16,247 nt of DNA from positions 1-16,247 of the forward strand of contig SPCN01000019.1 in NCBI GenBank assembly GCA_004525465.1, read 5' to 3'. The stretch comes from Chrysiogenales bacterium (GTDB lineage: Bacteria; Acidobacteriota; Aminicenantia; UBA2199). Position numbers and translations under genes: made by a program. The notes below the pieces were generated by a model that saw nothing but the letters and a program-made list of their open reading frames with translations, did not search any database and was not told the DNA's origin. Position 1 is the first letter of the stretch. Each line of letters begins with the position of its first letter. Positions 1 to 6,952 of the stretch are shown one piece after another.

Positions 1-642
1 ACGATAGATCAGATTCAATACCGTTTCCAGCAAAAGCGCATAGATGATCAGATCCAGGCGGTTCAGTAGTCCCATGACGAAAATAAAAAAAATGGCCAGG
101 GCGCGGCCTTCGCCGCTTTCGCCGCTTTTCGCATCGTGAAAGCGGTTGAAGATATAGTAGAGGATGACCTGAAGCATGTATAAGGAAATGACGAACAAGC
201 CCAGGATCAGCCTGTTTTTGTCTCCGTTGCCGGCGCGGTAGAAACCGATGGTGATCCCCAGAAGCACGCAGAAATCAGATATGCGGTCGAGGAACAAATC
301 AAGGAAAGTGCCGAAGCGGCTGCAGGTGTTCCGGACTCGGGCCAGCATGCCGTCGGCGCAGTCAAAAATCAGGGAAATTTCAATTAACACGCCTGCCCAC
401 AGGATGGTGCCGGCTGTTCCCCAGGCGAAGAGTGCCGCACCGGAGATGCCGAAAATGAAAGCAATGACTGTGAGCTGATTGGGAGTGATGGCGGTGGGGA
501 AAACCAATGATACCAAAATGGAAGCAAGGGGACGATTTATCCATTTCTCAAAATTCAGGAAACGCACCAAAAAACCTTTGCGATCCTTCTTCAACTGGGC
601 CTGGTAAAACGTATTTTCTGTTTTCTTTTTTTTCTTGGCCAT
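1..642 (-). CDS. CDP-alcohol phosphatidyltransferase family membrane enzyme (3' part missing)
   Basis: Members of this family transfer a phospho-alcohol (or analogue) from a CMP-activated donor to an alcohol acceptor at the membrane. The 214 visible residues carry the complete signature DxxDGxxARx8Gx3Dx3D: D94, D97, G98, A101, R102, G111, D115 and D119. It is preceded by the usual TPNQLT segment (residues 53–58). Hydrophobic segments around 55–73, 78–93, 122–134, 145–165 and 181–192 are probable membrane helices, and the N-terminus is lysine-rich (residues 3–7). The reading frame runs off the window at base 1, so the C-terminus is unseen. The start is the ATG at 642; an earlier ATG at 652 is out of frame. 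The gene lies just downstream of pepM, ppd and an alcohol dehydrogenase, so a CMP-activated phosphonate is the likely donor and a diacylglycerol-type lipid a possible acceptor (inference). Inositol-phosphate or glycerol-phosphate transfer is the main alternative. Family assignment is firm; substrate is open. Confidence 0.9.
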   Translation of the reverse strand, partial: MAKKKKKTENTFYQAQLKKDRKGFLVRFLNFEKWINRPLASILVSLVFPTAITPNQLTVIAFIFGISGAALFAWGTAGTILWAGVLIEISLIFDCADGMLARVRNTCSRFGTFLDLFLDRISDFCVLLGITIGFYRAGNGDKNRLILGLFVISLYMLQVILYYIFNRFHDAKSGESGEGRALAIFFIFVMGLLNRLDLIIYALLLETVLNLIYR

Positions 643-654
643 TTTTTCGCATAC

Positions 655-683
655 ATTATATCTACGCTGGGGATAAAAGTCAA
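655..683 (-). promoter_or_regulatory. Sigma70-type promoter for the CDP-alcohol phosphatidyltransferase gene
   Basis: On the minus strand there is a TTGACT -35 box (678–683), a 17-bp spacer and a perfect TATAAT -10 box (655–660). Transcription would start near 648, leaving a leader of only about 6–7 nt before the ATG at 642, and no Shine-Dalgarno sequence is visible. The -35 box overlaps the T-tract of the upstream terminator by two bases. The gene may therefore be expressed independently of the pepM operon. Confidence 0.65.
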
Positions 684-715
684 AAAAAAGGGCGGGATTT
701 GCCCTCAGGTCCCGC
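676..715 (-). terminator. Likely intrinsic terminator after the alcohol dehydrogenase gene
   Basis: Just after the stop codon at 717–719 the minus strand can form a hairpin with arms 701–705 and 689–693 (AGGGC/GCCCT, 7-nt loop), followed directly by a run of T (682–688). An alternative, larger stem pairs 710–715 with 692–697 (GCGGGA/TCCCGC). Either would end the pepM-ppd-dehydrogenase transcript before the next promoter takes over. Confidence 0.6.
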
Positions 716-716
716 T

Positions 717-1838
717 TCACTCCGCGGGGGAATTGAGGATTGTTTTCAGGATGGCTCGTACGTCGGCCTGCTTCAGAGCGACGATATTGTTGTCCATACG
801 CCCCTTGGTAAAAGATTCCCGCACCAGTGCATCCAGGTCGGCTGGACCAACGCCGTAAGCGGAGAGGGAAAAAGGTATTCTGGCAGCTACAAAACGTTGC
901 ATCCGGCCAAGGGCTTCTGCGACGTCGGCACCATCAAGAAGGATACGCAGCCGTTTCGCCTTGGCCGGGATTTGCGGCGCGTTTATGTTCCAAAGGGGCA
1001 GAAGGGGCATCGAACAGGCAATTCCATGGGGAACGCCAAAACGCAGCGTCAAGGGGTAAGAAATGGAATGGGCGGCCGCGGTCTTGGTGTTGGAAAAGGC
1101 CAAGCCAGCGAAAAGAGAAGCTCGCAAAAGGTTTGCGCGTACCGAATCCGGAACAGGATCCGCCAGGCGCTCAATATTCTCGAGAACCAACTTTACAGCA
1201 GCCAAGGCAAATTCATCCGACAGCGGATTTTCATTGCGGTTCCACAGCGCTTCCATGGCATGCGCCAGGGCGTCGAGGCTGGAGGCAAAGGACGCGGACA
1301 ACGGCAGGCTACGGGTCAAGGCAGGGCAGTAAACGGCGAAATCAGGGTACATGCCGGGGTGGGAAAGCGAATGCTTGCGGCTGCCTTTTTTGTCCCAGAT
1401 GGTCGCCCACATGGTCAACTCGGCGCCTGTACCGTGCGTGGTGGGAGCGGCGGCCAGCAGCGGGCCGCGATTCCCAATCCCGGTGGGAACTGCAAGCAGT
1501 AGATCATCGATGCGCGTGCGACCGCAGGCCAGGGCCAGGCGAACAACTTTGGCCGTATCCAGGACCGAACCACCGCCGACGGCCAGTATCCAATCGGGAG
1601 CGATCTGGCGCGCGAAATCAAGCGCCTGCTGCATATTACCCTCAGTGGGATTCGCTTCTATATCGCTGTACACCGGAACCCGGCCGAGCCATTCCAGCCG
1701 CGAGTCGGCCGCGACAGTTTCCAGGAAAGCAGGCGAATAAACGATCAACAACCCTTTCCCGGGAATAATCAGCGCGGGCAACGTTGCGGCCAGATCGTCC
1801 GTCCAATGAATGGCGACGGGATTGGTGTAGCGCCACAT
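717..1838 (-). CDS. Iron-type (group III) alcohol dehydrogenase, probable phosphonoacetaldehyde reductase
   Basis: Predicted to reduce phosphonoacetaldehyde to 2-hydroxyethylphosphonate with NAD(P)H in the cytosol. The 373-residue protein has the normal length of the family. The dinucleotide-binding loop GGGSVLDTAK is at 88–97, and PTTHGTGAE at 132–140 matches the family's PTTxGTGSE segment. All four expected metal ligands are present: D189, H193, H257 and H271, the last in the PHG motif. The start ATG is only 3 nt after the ppd stop codon (TGA-TCC-ATG), so translation is probably coupled. Fe-ADHs of this kind accompany Ppd in several phosphonate pathways (for example PhpC in phosphinothricin biosynthesis). 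The specific substrate is inferred from the operon; the sequence alone shows only a metal-dependent alcohol dehydrogenase. Confidence 0.88.
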   Translation of the reverse strand: MWRYTNPVAIHWTDDLAATLPALIIPGKGLLIVYSPAFLETVAADSRLEWLGRVPVYSDIEANPTEGNMQQALDFARQIAPDWILAVGGGSVLDTAKVVRLALACGRTRIDDLLLAVPTGIGNRGPLLAAAPTTHGTGAELTMWATIWDKKGSRKHSLSHPGMYPDFAVYCPALTRSLPLSASFASSLDALAHAMEALWNRNENPLSDEFALAAVKLVLENIERLADPVPDSVRANLLRASLFAGLAFSNTKTAAAHSISYPLTLRFGVPHGIACSMPLLPLWNINAPQIPAKAKRLRILLDGADVAEALGRMQRFVAARIPFSLSAYGVGPADLDALVRESFTKGRMDNNIVALKQADVRAILKTILNSPAE

Positions 1839-1841
1839 GGA

Positions 1842-2936
1842 TCAATCCAGAAACGTCATCAGGGCATCGCGCATCTGTTCGGGCGTTTGTTCGGGCCGCG
1901 GCAACCCGGCGGGTGTGCCTTTGCGGATACGTACATGGACGAATAGGGGCTTGGCTGCATGGGCCAGGGTGGATAAAAGTTTCTTGAACTGGGCGGTGGT
2001 GGTGACTTGCTCCTGAGCCGGGTAGCCGCAGGCGCGGGCCACAGCGCAGAAATCTATCCCGGCGGCTGTGGAAGGCTGGCCACCGGTGGATTCGTAGGCC
2101 TGGTTGTCAAACAGCACATGCACAAGGTTTTTAGGCTGATAGTGCCCCACGGTAGCCAATGAGCCCATTTTCATCAGCAGGGCGCCGTCTCCATCGAGTA
2201 CAAAGACTGTGCGCTTGGGATGTTGGCTGGCCAGGCCCAATCCCAGGGCGGGCAAACAGCCCATGGAACCCATCATGTAAAATCTGCCCCGGTGATCGGT
2301 ATACTGCTGAAGTTCACGACCTGAAAACCCGGTAGCCCCCAGCAGAATGTCTCGAGGGTCCGCCATCTCTGCCAGCAAATTGATGTAAGCCAAGCGCGGG
2401 GCGAATTTTTCATCGATCGGGGAGGTGGTCTTTTGCTCGGGAGCAAAAAAATTTTTAGGGATAATGAAGGCGAATGGCGTGGCCGCGGTACGGCAGTGTT
2501 CTTGCGCCTTTGTAAGCGCTTGACAAAGTGCCGCGTTTCCCTTTTCCAGGACCAGATGCGCCACATGCAACTGCTCCAGCAATGCCTGCAGCACATCCCC
2601 CATCACCCGGTGCTGAGGAGCGTCCTTCTGCCCCGGTTCACCTCGCCAGGAAATCAGCAGCAGTGCCGGCAGTCGGTAGAGCAATTGCAGGGAAGAAAGG
2701 GGATTGACGGCGTTGCCGAAACCGTCATTTTGCATATAGACTACGGGCAGGCGTCCGGACAGGGCGAACCCTGCGGCCAGGCCCATGGCTTCGCCTTCGG
2801 AAGTGCAGATGTAGTGCTCGGTTTCTGCAGCGGCCGCCAGGTGATGGATCAGGGTCGAGAAAACGGAACAGGGCACTCCCATGAACGGGGAAAACGACGC
2901 GGCGCGCAAGCTGCGGATGAAATCGGCAGCGTTCAT
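1842..2936 (-). CDS. ppd: Phosphonopyruvate decarboxylase
   Basis: Thiamine-diphosphate enzyme that decarboxylates phosphonopyruvate to phosphonoacetaldehyde. This irreversible step pulls the unfavourable PEP mutase reaction forward. The 364-residue protein is in the usual range for Ppd and shorter than general ThDP decarboxylases. The N-terminal pyrimidine-binding half has the activating-glutamate region TSEGEAMG (45–52), a YMQNDGFGNAVNPL segment (67–80) and WRGEPGQKDAPQH (97–109), both close to the pattern usual in Ppd. The C-terminal half carries the ThDP/Mg motif, with DGDG at 248–251 and the closing DN at 277–278. It begins 4 nt after the pepM stop and ends 3 nt before the dehydrogenase start, the middle of a three-gene operon. 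Sulfopyruvate decarboxylase is a related alternative, but the PEP mutase partner makes Ppd much more likely. Confidence 0.93.
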   Translation of the reverse strand: MNAADFIRSLRAASFSPFMGVPCSVFSTLIHHLAAAAETEHYICTSEGEAMGLAAGFALSGRLPVVYMQNDGFGNAVNPLSSLQLLYRLPALLLISWRGEPGQKDAPQHRVMGDVLQALLEQLHVAHLVLEKGNAALCQALTKAQEHCRTAATPFAFIIPKNFFAPEQKTTSPIDEKFAPRLAYINLLAEMADPRDILLGATGFSGRELQQYTDHRGRFYMMGSMGCLPALGLGLASQHPKRTVFVLDGDGALLMKMGSLATVGHYQPKNLVHVLFDNQAYESTGGQPSTAAGIDFCAVARACGYPAQEQVTTTAQFKKLLSTLAHAAKPLFVHVRIRKGTPAGLPRPEQTPEQMRDALMTFLD

Positions 2937-2940
2937 TGCC

Positions 2941-4272
2941 TTATTGCCCCCCCGGGATCAGTTGGAGGATCTCCTTGATCGGCGTGCAGTTCTTTTCGCA
3001 TTCAAATGCCCGCTGGTTGCGCAGAATGGATTCGGCGGTACGAACCATGGATGGGTAGGCGCTGCGCAGGAGTTGGTTGGCATAAATGACAATGCGCACG
3101 CCGGAAGCCGCGAGTTCTTTTTCGTTTGTTTGGCTGTAGGTGGACGGGACCGCCACCAGCGGTACGCGCGGGTTGAACGAAGAATATTCGCGGCTGAAAT
3201 TCATGATGTCGTCAGCGTTCTTTTTTTTGCTGTGGATCATGATCGCGTCGGCTCCGGCGGCGATATAGGCTTCGGCACGGCGCAGGGCGTCGTCCAGCCC
3301 GGCTCCGAGGATGAGGCTTTCGATGCGGGCGATGACCATGAAGTCATCGGTGAACTGGGCTTTTTTGCCGGAATGAATCTTTTTGGAAAATTCACTGATG
3401 GAATCCTGCTGCTGAGAGCCCAGGCCCTCGACCAGCGAATTTTCTTTCAATCCGACCTTGTCCTCGATGATAACGGCGGAAATTCCCATGCGCTCAAGGG
3501 TCTTGACCATGAAGACGAAATGCTCGGTCAAGCCGCCGGAATCCCCGTCAAAAATGATCGGCTTGGTCGTGATCTCCAGGATGTTGTTCAGGGTGAGTAT
3601 GCGGGAGGTGAAATCCACGCTGCCGTTGTCCGGGCGGCCCTTGGCCGTGGAATCGGTGAGGCTGCTCAGCCAGATGGCGTCAAACTCGCGCGTTTCACTA
3701 CCGACCGTCACCCGGGTTTTTTCCACTATCAGGCCAGCCAGGCCGTTGTAGGCCTCCAGCACGCGCACCAGGTCCTTGGCCGCCAGCAGGCGGCGTAGCA
3801 TTTTCAAGCGGGTCCCGGGCGTCGTCCCGATCTCCTTCAGTGAGCTGTTAAGTTGCGTGGAAGAAATGCCCATCGTATATTGCGGCTCGATCAGCTGGCC
3901 GCCCCACTCCTTCAGCGTCCGTATCACCCGGTCTCGTATCTCGTGCTGCACCCCGGTACGCCAATCGTCGCCATGCACCACGAAATCCGGCCGCAGGCGG
4001 AGCAGGTTCGGCACGTAATCAAGGGTTTCCTGCAGGACCACCCTGGATACGCCCTTGATGTTTTCCACGATCTGCCGGCGCTGTTCCATGGACATGTAGG
4101 GCAGGCGTTTGTAACTGGCGATGGCGCTGTCTGTCAGCAGGCCAATGACGACCCGGCCATACTTCTGGGCTTCGCGGATGATATTGAGATGCCCGGGATG
4201 GATCAAATCGGCGCTCATGGCGACATAGACTGTTTTTGTAGCATTCCGTTTTTTTTTGCTATTGGTGATCAT
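2941..4272 (-). CDS. pepM: Bifunctional cytidylyltransferase–phosphoenolpyruvate mutase
   Basis: The C-terminal domain (about 170–440) is PEP mutase, which forms the C–P bond by converting PEP to phosphonopyruvate. It has the hallmark EDKVGLKENS (270–279; family pattern EDKxxxKxNS) and the metal-binding stretch FDGDSGG (241–247). The N-terminal domain (about 12–145) is a HxGH-type cytidylyltransferase: H25-P-G-H28 and ISSTQL at 136–141, as in glycerol-3-phosphate and ethanolamine-phosphate cytidylyltransferases. One 443-residue chain therefore holds both the first step and a probable CMP-activation step of a phosphonate pathway. I chose the ATG at 4272 because AGGTG lies 8 nt upstream; an in-frame TTG at 4311 has no visible ribosome site and would only add a basic tail. 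It is first in the pepM-ppd-dehydrogenase operon. Mutase assignment is very firm; the substrate of the transferase domain is inferred, most simply 2-hydroxyethylphosphonate. Confidence 0.94.
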   Translation of the reverse strand: MITNSKKKRNATKTVYVAMSADLIHPGHLNIIREAQKYGRVVIGLLTDSAIASYKRLPYMSMEQRRQIVENIKGVSRVVLQETLDYVPNLLRLRPDFVVHGDDWRTGVQHEIRDRVIRTLKEWGGQLIEPQYTMGISSTQLNSSLKEIGTTPGTRLKMLRRLLAAKDLVRVLEAYNGLAGLIVEKTRVTVGSETREFDAIWLSSLTDSTAKGRPDNGSVDFTSRILTLNNILEITTKPIIFDGDSGGLTEHFVFMVKTLERMGISAVIIEDKVGLKENSLVEGLGSQQQDSISEFSKKIHSGKKAQFTDDFMVIARIESLILGAGLDDALRRAEAYIAAGADAIMIHSKKKNADDIMNFSREYSSFNPRVPLVAVPSTYSQTNEKELAASGVRIVIYANQLLRSAYPSMVRTAESILRNQRAFECEKNCTPIKEILQLIPGGQ

Positions 4273-4280
4273 TTTTTTTG

Positions 4281-4285
4281 CACCT
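4281..4285 (-). promoter_or_regulatory. Ribosome binding site deciding the pepM start
   Basis: AGGTG on the minus strand lies 8 nt before the ATG at 4272. The alternative TTG at 4311 lies upstream of this site and lacks a comparable one, so the shorter 443-residue product is preferred. Confidence 0.6.
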
Positions 4286-4418
4286 GGATGTTGGCGTTTT
4301 TTCCAATTCAAGTTGTTATTCTTACATATTTTGCAGAAAAAAAAAAGGCTTTTTGGCAGGATAATAATTAACCTTGTTGGTTTCCCGCAACTGGGTAGCC
4401 TGTTTCAAACCCGGCATA

Positions 4419-4447
4419 TTGTCGATTGCCGGCTGATGCGTTATAAT
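4419..4447 (+). promoter_or_regulatory. Sigma70-type promoter for xseA-xseB-ispA-dxs
   Basis: TTGTCG (4419–4424, four of six consensus bases), a 17-bp spacer and a perfect TATAAT (4442–4447). The transcript would begin near 4454, giving a leader of about 60 nt before the xseA ATG at 4516. Confidence 0.6.
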
Positions 4448-4515
4448 TAAACCTGGAGAAAATATGTCTTTTCCCGAAACATGGTGATCAAGCTGAGAAG
4501 GCTATAAAAAGCGAT

Positions 4516-5862
4516 ATGTTACCCATTGAAGAAAAAGTCTACAAGGTGTCGGAACTGACCCAGCTGGTCAAGCTGACGCTGGAGACCCAGTTCTCCGCTA
4601 TTTCGGTCCTGGGCGAGGCTTCTGGCGTGGTCCTGGCCAGCTCGGGCCACCTCTATTTCACGCTCAAGGACGGCGCCGGGGCTATGAAAGTGGTCATGTT
4701 CCGCGGCCAGCTGCAGAAAAGCGCGCTTAACCGGCTGGAAAACGGCCAGCAGATCATTGTCCAGGGGACCCTTTCCGTATATCCCCTGCGCGGCGAGATG
4801 CAGATCATCGCCAGCAACATGCGTCTGCAGGGTATTGGCGATATTTTCGCCGCCCTGGAAAAACTAAAAAAAGCCTACCAGGAACAGGGTTATTTCGACG
4901 AGCAAAGGAAGAAACCCCTGCCCTTGCTCCCCGGCCGTATTGGCGTAGTCACCTCGCCGACCGGGGCAGCCGTGCGCGATATCGTGCGCATCCTGCGCCG
5001 CCGCTTCCCGGGCATCGCCATCGTCATTTTTCCGGCCAAGGTGCAGGGGGAAGGAGCCGCCGCCCAGATTGCCTCGGGCATTGAATATTTCAATAACGCC
5101 GACCCGGATAAAAAGGTGGATGTCTTGATCGTAGGCCGGGGCGGTGGCAGTTACGAGGACCTGTGGGCTTTTAACGAGGCTCCTGTGGTCGAAGCCATTT
5201 ATCACAGCCGCATCCCGGTGATCTCCGCGGTCGGCCATGAGATCGATTTCACCATCGCCGATTTTGTCGCTGATATGCGAGCGGCCACGCCCTCGGCCGC
5301 AGCCGAAATCGTGGTGGGGAAAAAGGACGAGTTCATGAGCCGCATTGATTTTTTGCGCCACAACCTCATGCGCCACATGGAAAAACTGGTGCACGAAAAA
5401 AAATCCACTTTGGGACAACTGCTCATGGAATCAAGTCTGGCCTATTTCCCCGGGCACTTACAGGAGTTGGACCAGCGCTTGGACGGCGGCGAGTTCACCT
5501 TGAACCGCCTTTTCCAGCAGTCCCTGAATCGCGGGCTCAGCCGTTGGAACCACGCCGGGCAGCGCTTTGCCGCTTTTGACATGGGCGCCATGCTGAAAAA
5601 CAGGGATCTGCAGATTCAGAACCTGGGCACAAGCTTGGCTGCGAATTTTTCTCAAAGGCTGCAGCAGCGGCGGGAAAAAATCAATGTGCTGGATTCCAAG
5701 CTGGCCGGTATGAACCCTGAAAGTGTTCTGGCTAAGGGCTATTCCATTACCACCGACCAGCATCAGCGGCTGGTCAAAGATTCTTCCGTTCTGGCCGCGG
5801 ATGAAAAGATCTCTATCCGTTTTGCCCGCGGCATGACCGCTGCCAGAGTGATCAAGGAGTGA
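4516..5862 (+). CDS. xseA: Exodeoxyribonuclease VII large subunit
   Basis: Catalytic subunit of exonuclease VII, which degrades single-stranded DNA in both directions during repair. The 448 residues match the family length (E. coli about 456). An N-terminal OB-fold (about 8–105) begins with the typical YKVSELTQLVK. The catalytic domain has VTSPTGAA (145–152), GRGGGSYEDLWAFN (207–220), SAVGHEIDFT (237–246) and AATPSAAAE (256–264). A long helical, probably coiled-coil stretch follows (about 268–420), then NPESVLAKGYSI near the end, as in other XseA proteins. The ribosome site is weak (AGAAGG about 14 nt upstream), but the start is supported by alignment of the first residues with the family. 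It is the first gene of an operon and is followed after 3 nt by its partner xseB. Confidence 0.97.
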   Translation: MLPIEEKVYKVSELTQLVKLTLETQFSAISVLGEASGVVLASSGHLYFTLKDGAGAMKVVMFRGQLQKSALNRLENGQQIIVQGTLSVYPLRGEMQIIASNMRLQGIGDIFAALEKLKKAYQEQGYFDEQRKKPLPLLPGRIGVVTSPTGAAVRDIVRILRRRFPGIAIVIFPAKVQGEGAAAQIASGIEYFNNADPDKKVDVLIVGRGGGSYEDLWAFNEAPVVEAIYHSRIPVISAVGHEIDFTIADFVADMRAATPSAAAEIVVGKKDEFMSRIDFLRHNLMRHMEKLVHEKKSTLGQLLMESSLAYFPGHLQELDQRLDGGEFTLNRLFQQSLNRGLSRWNHAGQRFAAFDMGAMLKNRDLQIQNLGTSLAANFSQRLQQRREKINVLDSKLAGMNPESVLAKGYSITTDQHQRLVKDSSVLAADEKISIRFARGMTAARVIKE

Positions 5863-5865
5863 ACC

Positions 5866-6105
5866 ATGAAAAAAGAAGCCCCTGATTTTGAAAGCGCCCT
5901 CAAGAAACTCGAAGCCATCGTGCAAAAACTTGAGAATCCCGAAGTTCCCCTGCAAGAGGGCTTTGCTTTGTATGAAGAAGGTATGAAATTGACCGGGCAG
6001 ATGAAAAAGGAACTCAACGACATCGAAAAAAAAGTAAAAATACTGCAGAAGGGCGCCAAGGGCGACCTGCAGGAAGCCGATTTCGAGCCGTCTGAAAATG
6101 ACTGA
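5866..6105 (+). CDS. xseB: Exodeoxyribonuclease VII small subunit
   Basis: Small helical subunit that binds in several copies along the extended XseA helix and is needed for exonuclease VII function. At 79 residues it is the usual size. It shows the family pattern: FESALKKLEAIVQKLE at 8–23, then a short turn and LYEEGMKLTGQMKKEL at 35–50, predicting a two-helix hairpin. A Shine-Dalgarno sequence (AAGGAG) lies in the last codons of xseA. Its 3' end overlaps ispA by 8 nt, so the isoprenoid genes are read in the same transcript. Confidence 0.95.
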   Translation: MKKEAPDFESALKKLEAIVQKLENPEVPLQEGFALYEEGMKLTGQMKKELNDIEKKVKILQKGAKGDLQEADFEPSEND

Positions 6106-6952
6106 TTACCTGAAGCGCCTGACCACGGCTGTCGATCGCGAGCTCCTTGATGGCATCCAGCCCGGGAATGGTACGCTGGAAGCCGCTATGCATTACGCGC
6201 TGACCGTGCGCGGCAAGCGTCTACGGCCGCTGCTGTTCCTCACCCTGCTCGATGCCTGCCGGATTGAGGCGGAGCGCTTCATCGGCCTGGCATCCGCCCT
6301 GGAGATCATCCATACCTACTCGCTGATTCACGACGATCTGCCGGTGATGGACAACGATGACCTGCGTCGCGGCATGCCCACGGTCCACCGCAAGTTCAAC
6401 GAAGCCGTGGCCCTGCTGGCAGGGGACACTCTGTTGACCTTTGCTTTTGAAAAGATCACTTCCGCCCCACTGGCCGCTGAAAAGGTTGTGGCCATAATCG
6501 GCATCATTACCCGCTGCATCGGCAAGCAGGGCATGGCTCAGGGGCAGGCCCTTGACCTGGAATTTGCAGGGCAAGCTAAGATCATCGCCGACATCCACCG
6601 CCTTAAAACCGCCGAATTGATCAAAGGCTCGCTCCTGGCTGCCGCCCAGATAGCCGATTTCGAAGACCACCGCCAGCAATTACTGGCCCGGGCAGGCATC
6701 GCCCTGGGCATGGGTTTTCAATTGGCCGACGACCTGCTGGACATCACCGGCGCCGAAGACAAGGTCGGCAAAAGATTAAACAAGGACCAAGCCAACCGCA
6801 GCCCCAACGCCGTTCTGTATTTCGGGGAGCAGGCGGTCAGGGAGAAAATAGACGCCTATTACCGTGAGGCGCAAGCCCGGGTCGGAGAACTGGGGATCGA
6901 ATCCCCCCCCTTTATGTTCCTGATGAAAAGCATGTTGTACCGGAGCCAATAA
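6098..6952 (+). CDS. ispA: Farnesyl diphosphate synthase-type polyprenyl synthetase
   Basis: Condenses isopentenyl diphosphate with allylic diphosphates, most likely to farnesyl diphosphate, the precursor of undecaprenyl phosphate and quinone side chains. The 284-residue protein has the first aspartate-rich motif at D79-D80...D85, followed by LRRGMPTVHRKF (89–100), and the second at 211–215 (DDLLD). GKR at 39–41 matches the diphosphate-binding site. The residues before the first motif (HTYSLIHDD) match E. coli-type IspA, where an aromatic residue five places upstream limits chain length, so C15 is the best guess. The gene overlaps xseB by 8 nt and dxs by 1 nt (TAATG), indicating coupled translation. 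A run of eight C near 6902–6909 lies close to the end, but the C-terminus looks normal, so I see no sign of a frameshift. Confidence 0.93.
   Translation: MTDYLKRLTTAVDRELLDGIQPGNGTLEAAMHYALTVRGKRLRPLLFLTLLDACRIEAERFIGLASALEIIHTYSLIHDDLPVMDNDDLRRGMPTVHRKFNEAVALLAGDTLLTFAFEKITSAPLAAEKVVAIIGIITRCIGKQGMAQGQALDLEFAGQAKIIADIHRLKTAELIKGSLLAAAQIADFEDHRQQLLARAGIALGMGFQLADDLLDITGAEDKVGKRLNKDQANRSPNAVLYFGEQAVREKIDAYYREAQARVGELGIESPPFMFLMKSMLYRSQ

Larger units (their letters stand above)
4273..4515. other. Divergent intergenic region between pepM and xseA
   Basis: These 243 bases hold the control signals of two divergent operons. On the plus side there is a good promoter for xseA (4419–4447). On the minus side only a weak candidate for pepM is visible: TATTAT at 4361–4366 with a poor TTGCGG 18 bp upstream (4385–4390). 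The stretch is rich in A and T runs, for example a long A run near 4337–4346. Two overlapping plus-strand mini-frames, 4464–4487 (7 codons, GGAG just upstream) and 4481–4507 (8 codons), precede xseA; whether they are translated cannot be judged. I see no clear riboswitch or operator. Confidence 0.5.

Noticed and set aside
507..1768. Long plus-strand open frames opposite the alcohol dehydrogenase gene
   Set aside because: They are antisense shadows of a gene with all its catalytic residues. Their translations are rich in R, G and Q and match no family.
4273..4311. TTG start giving a 13-residue longer pepM product
   Set aside because: The ATG at 4272 has AGGTG 8 nt upstream, while the TTG has no ribosome site and adds only a basic tail before the transferase domain.
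6902..6909. Run of eight C near the end of ispA as a possible frameshift site
   Set aside because: The frame continues to a normal family-like C-terminus and its stop overlaps the dxs start, so no disruption is evident.
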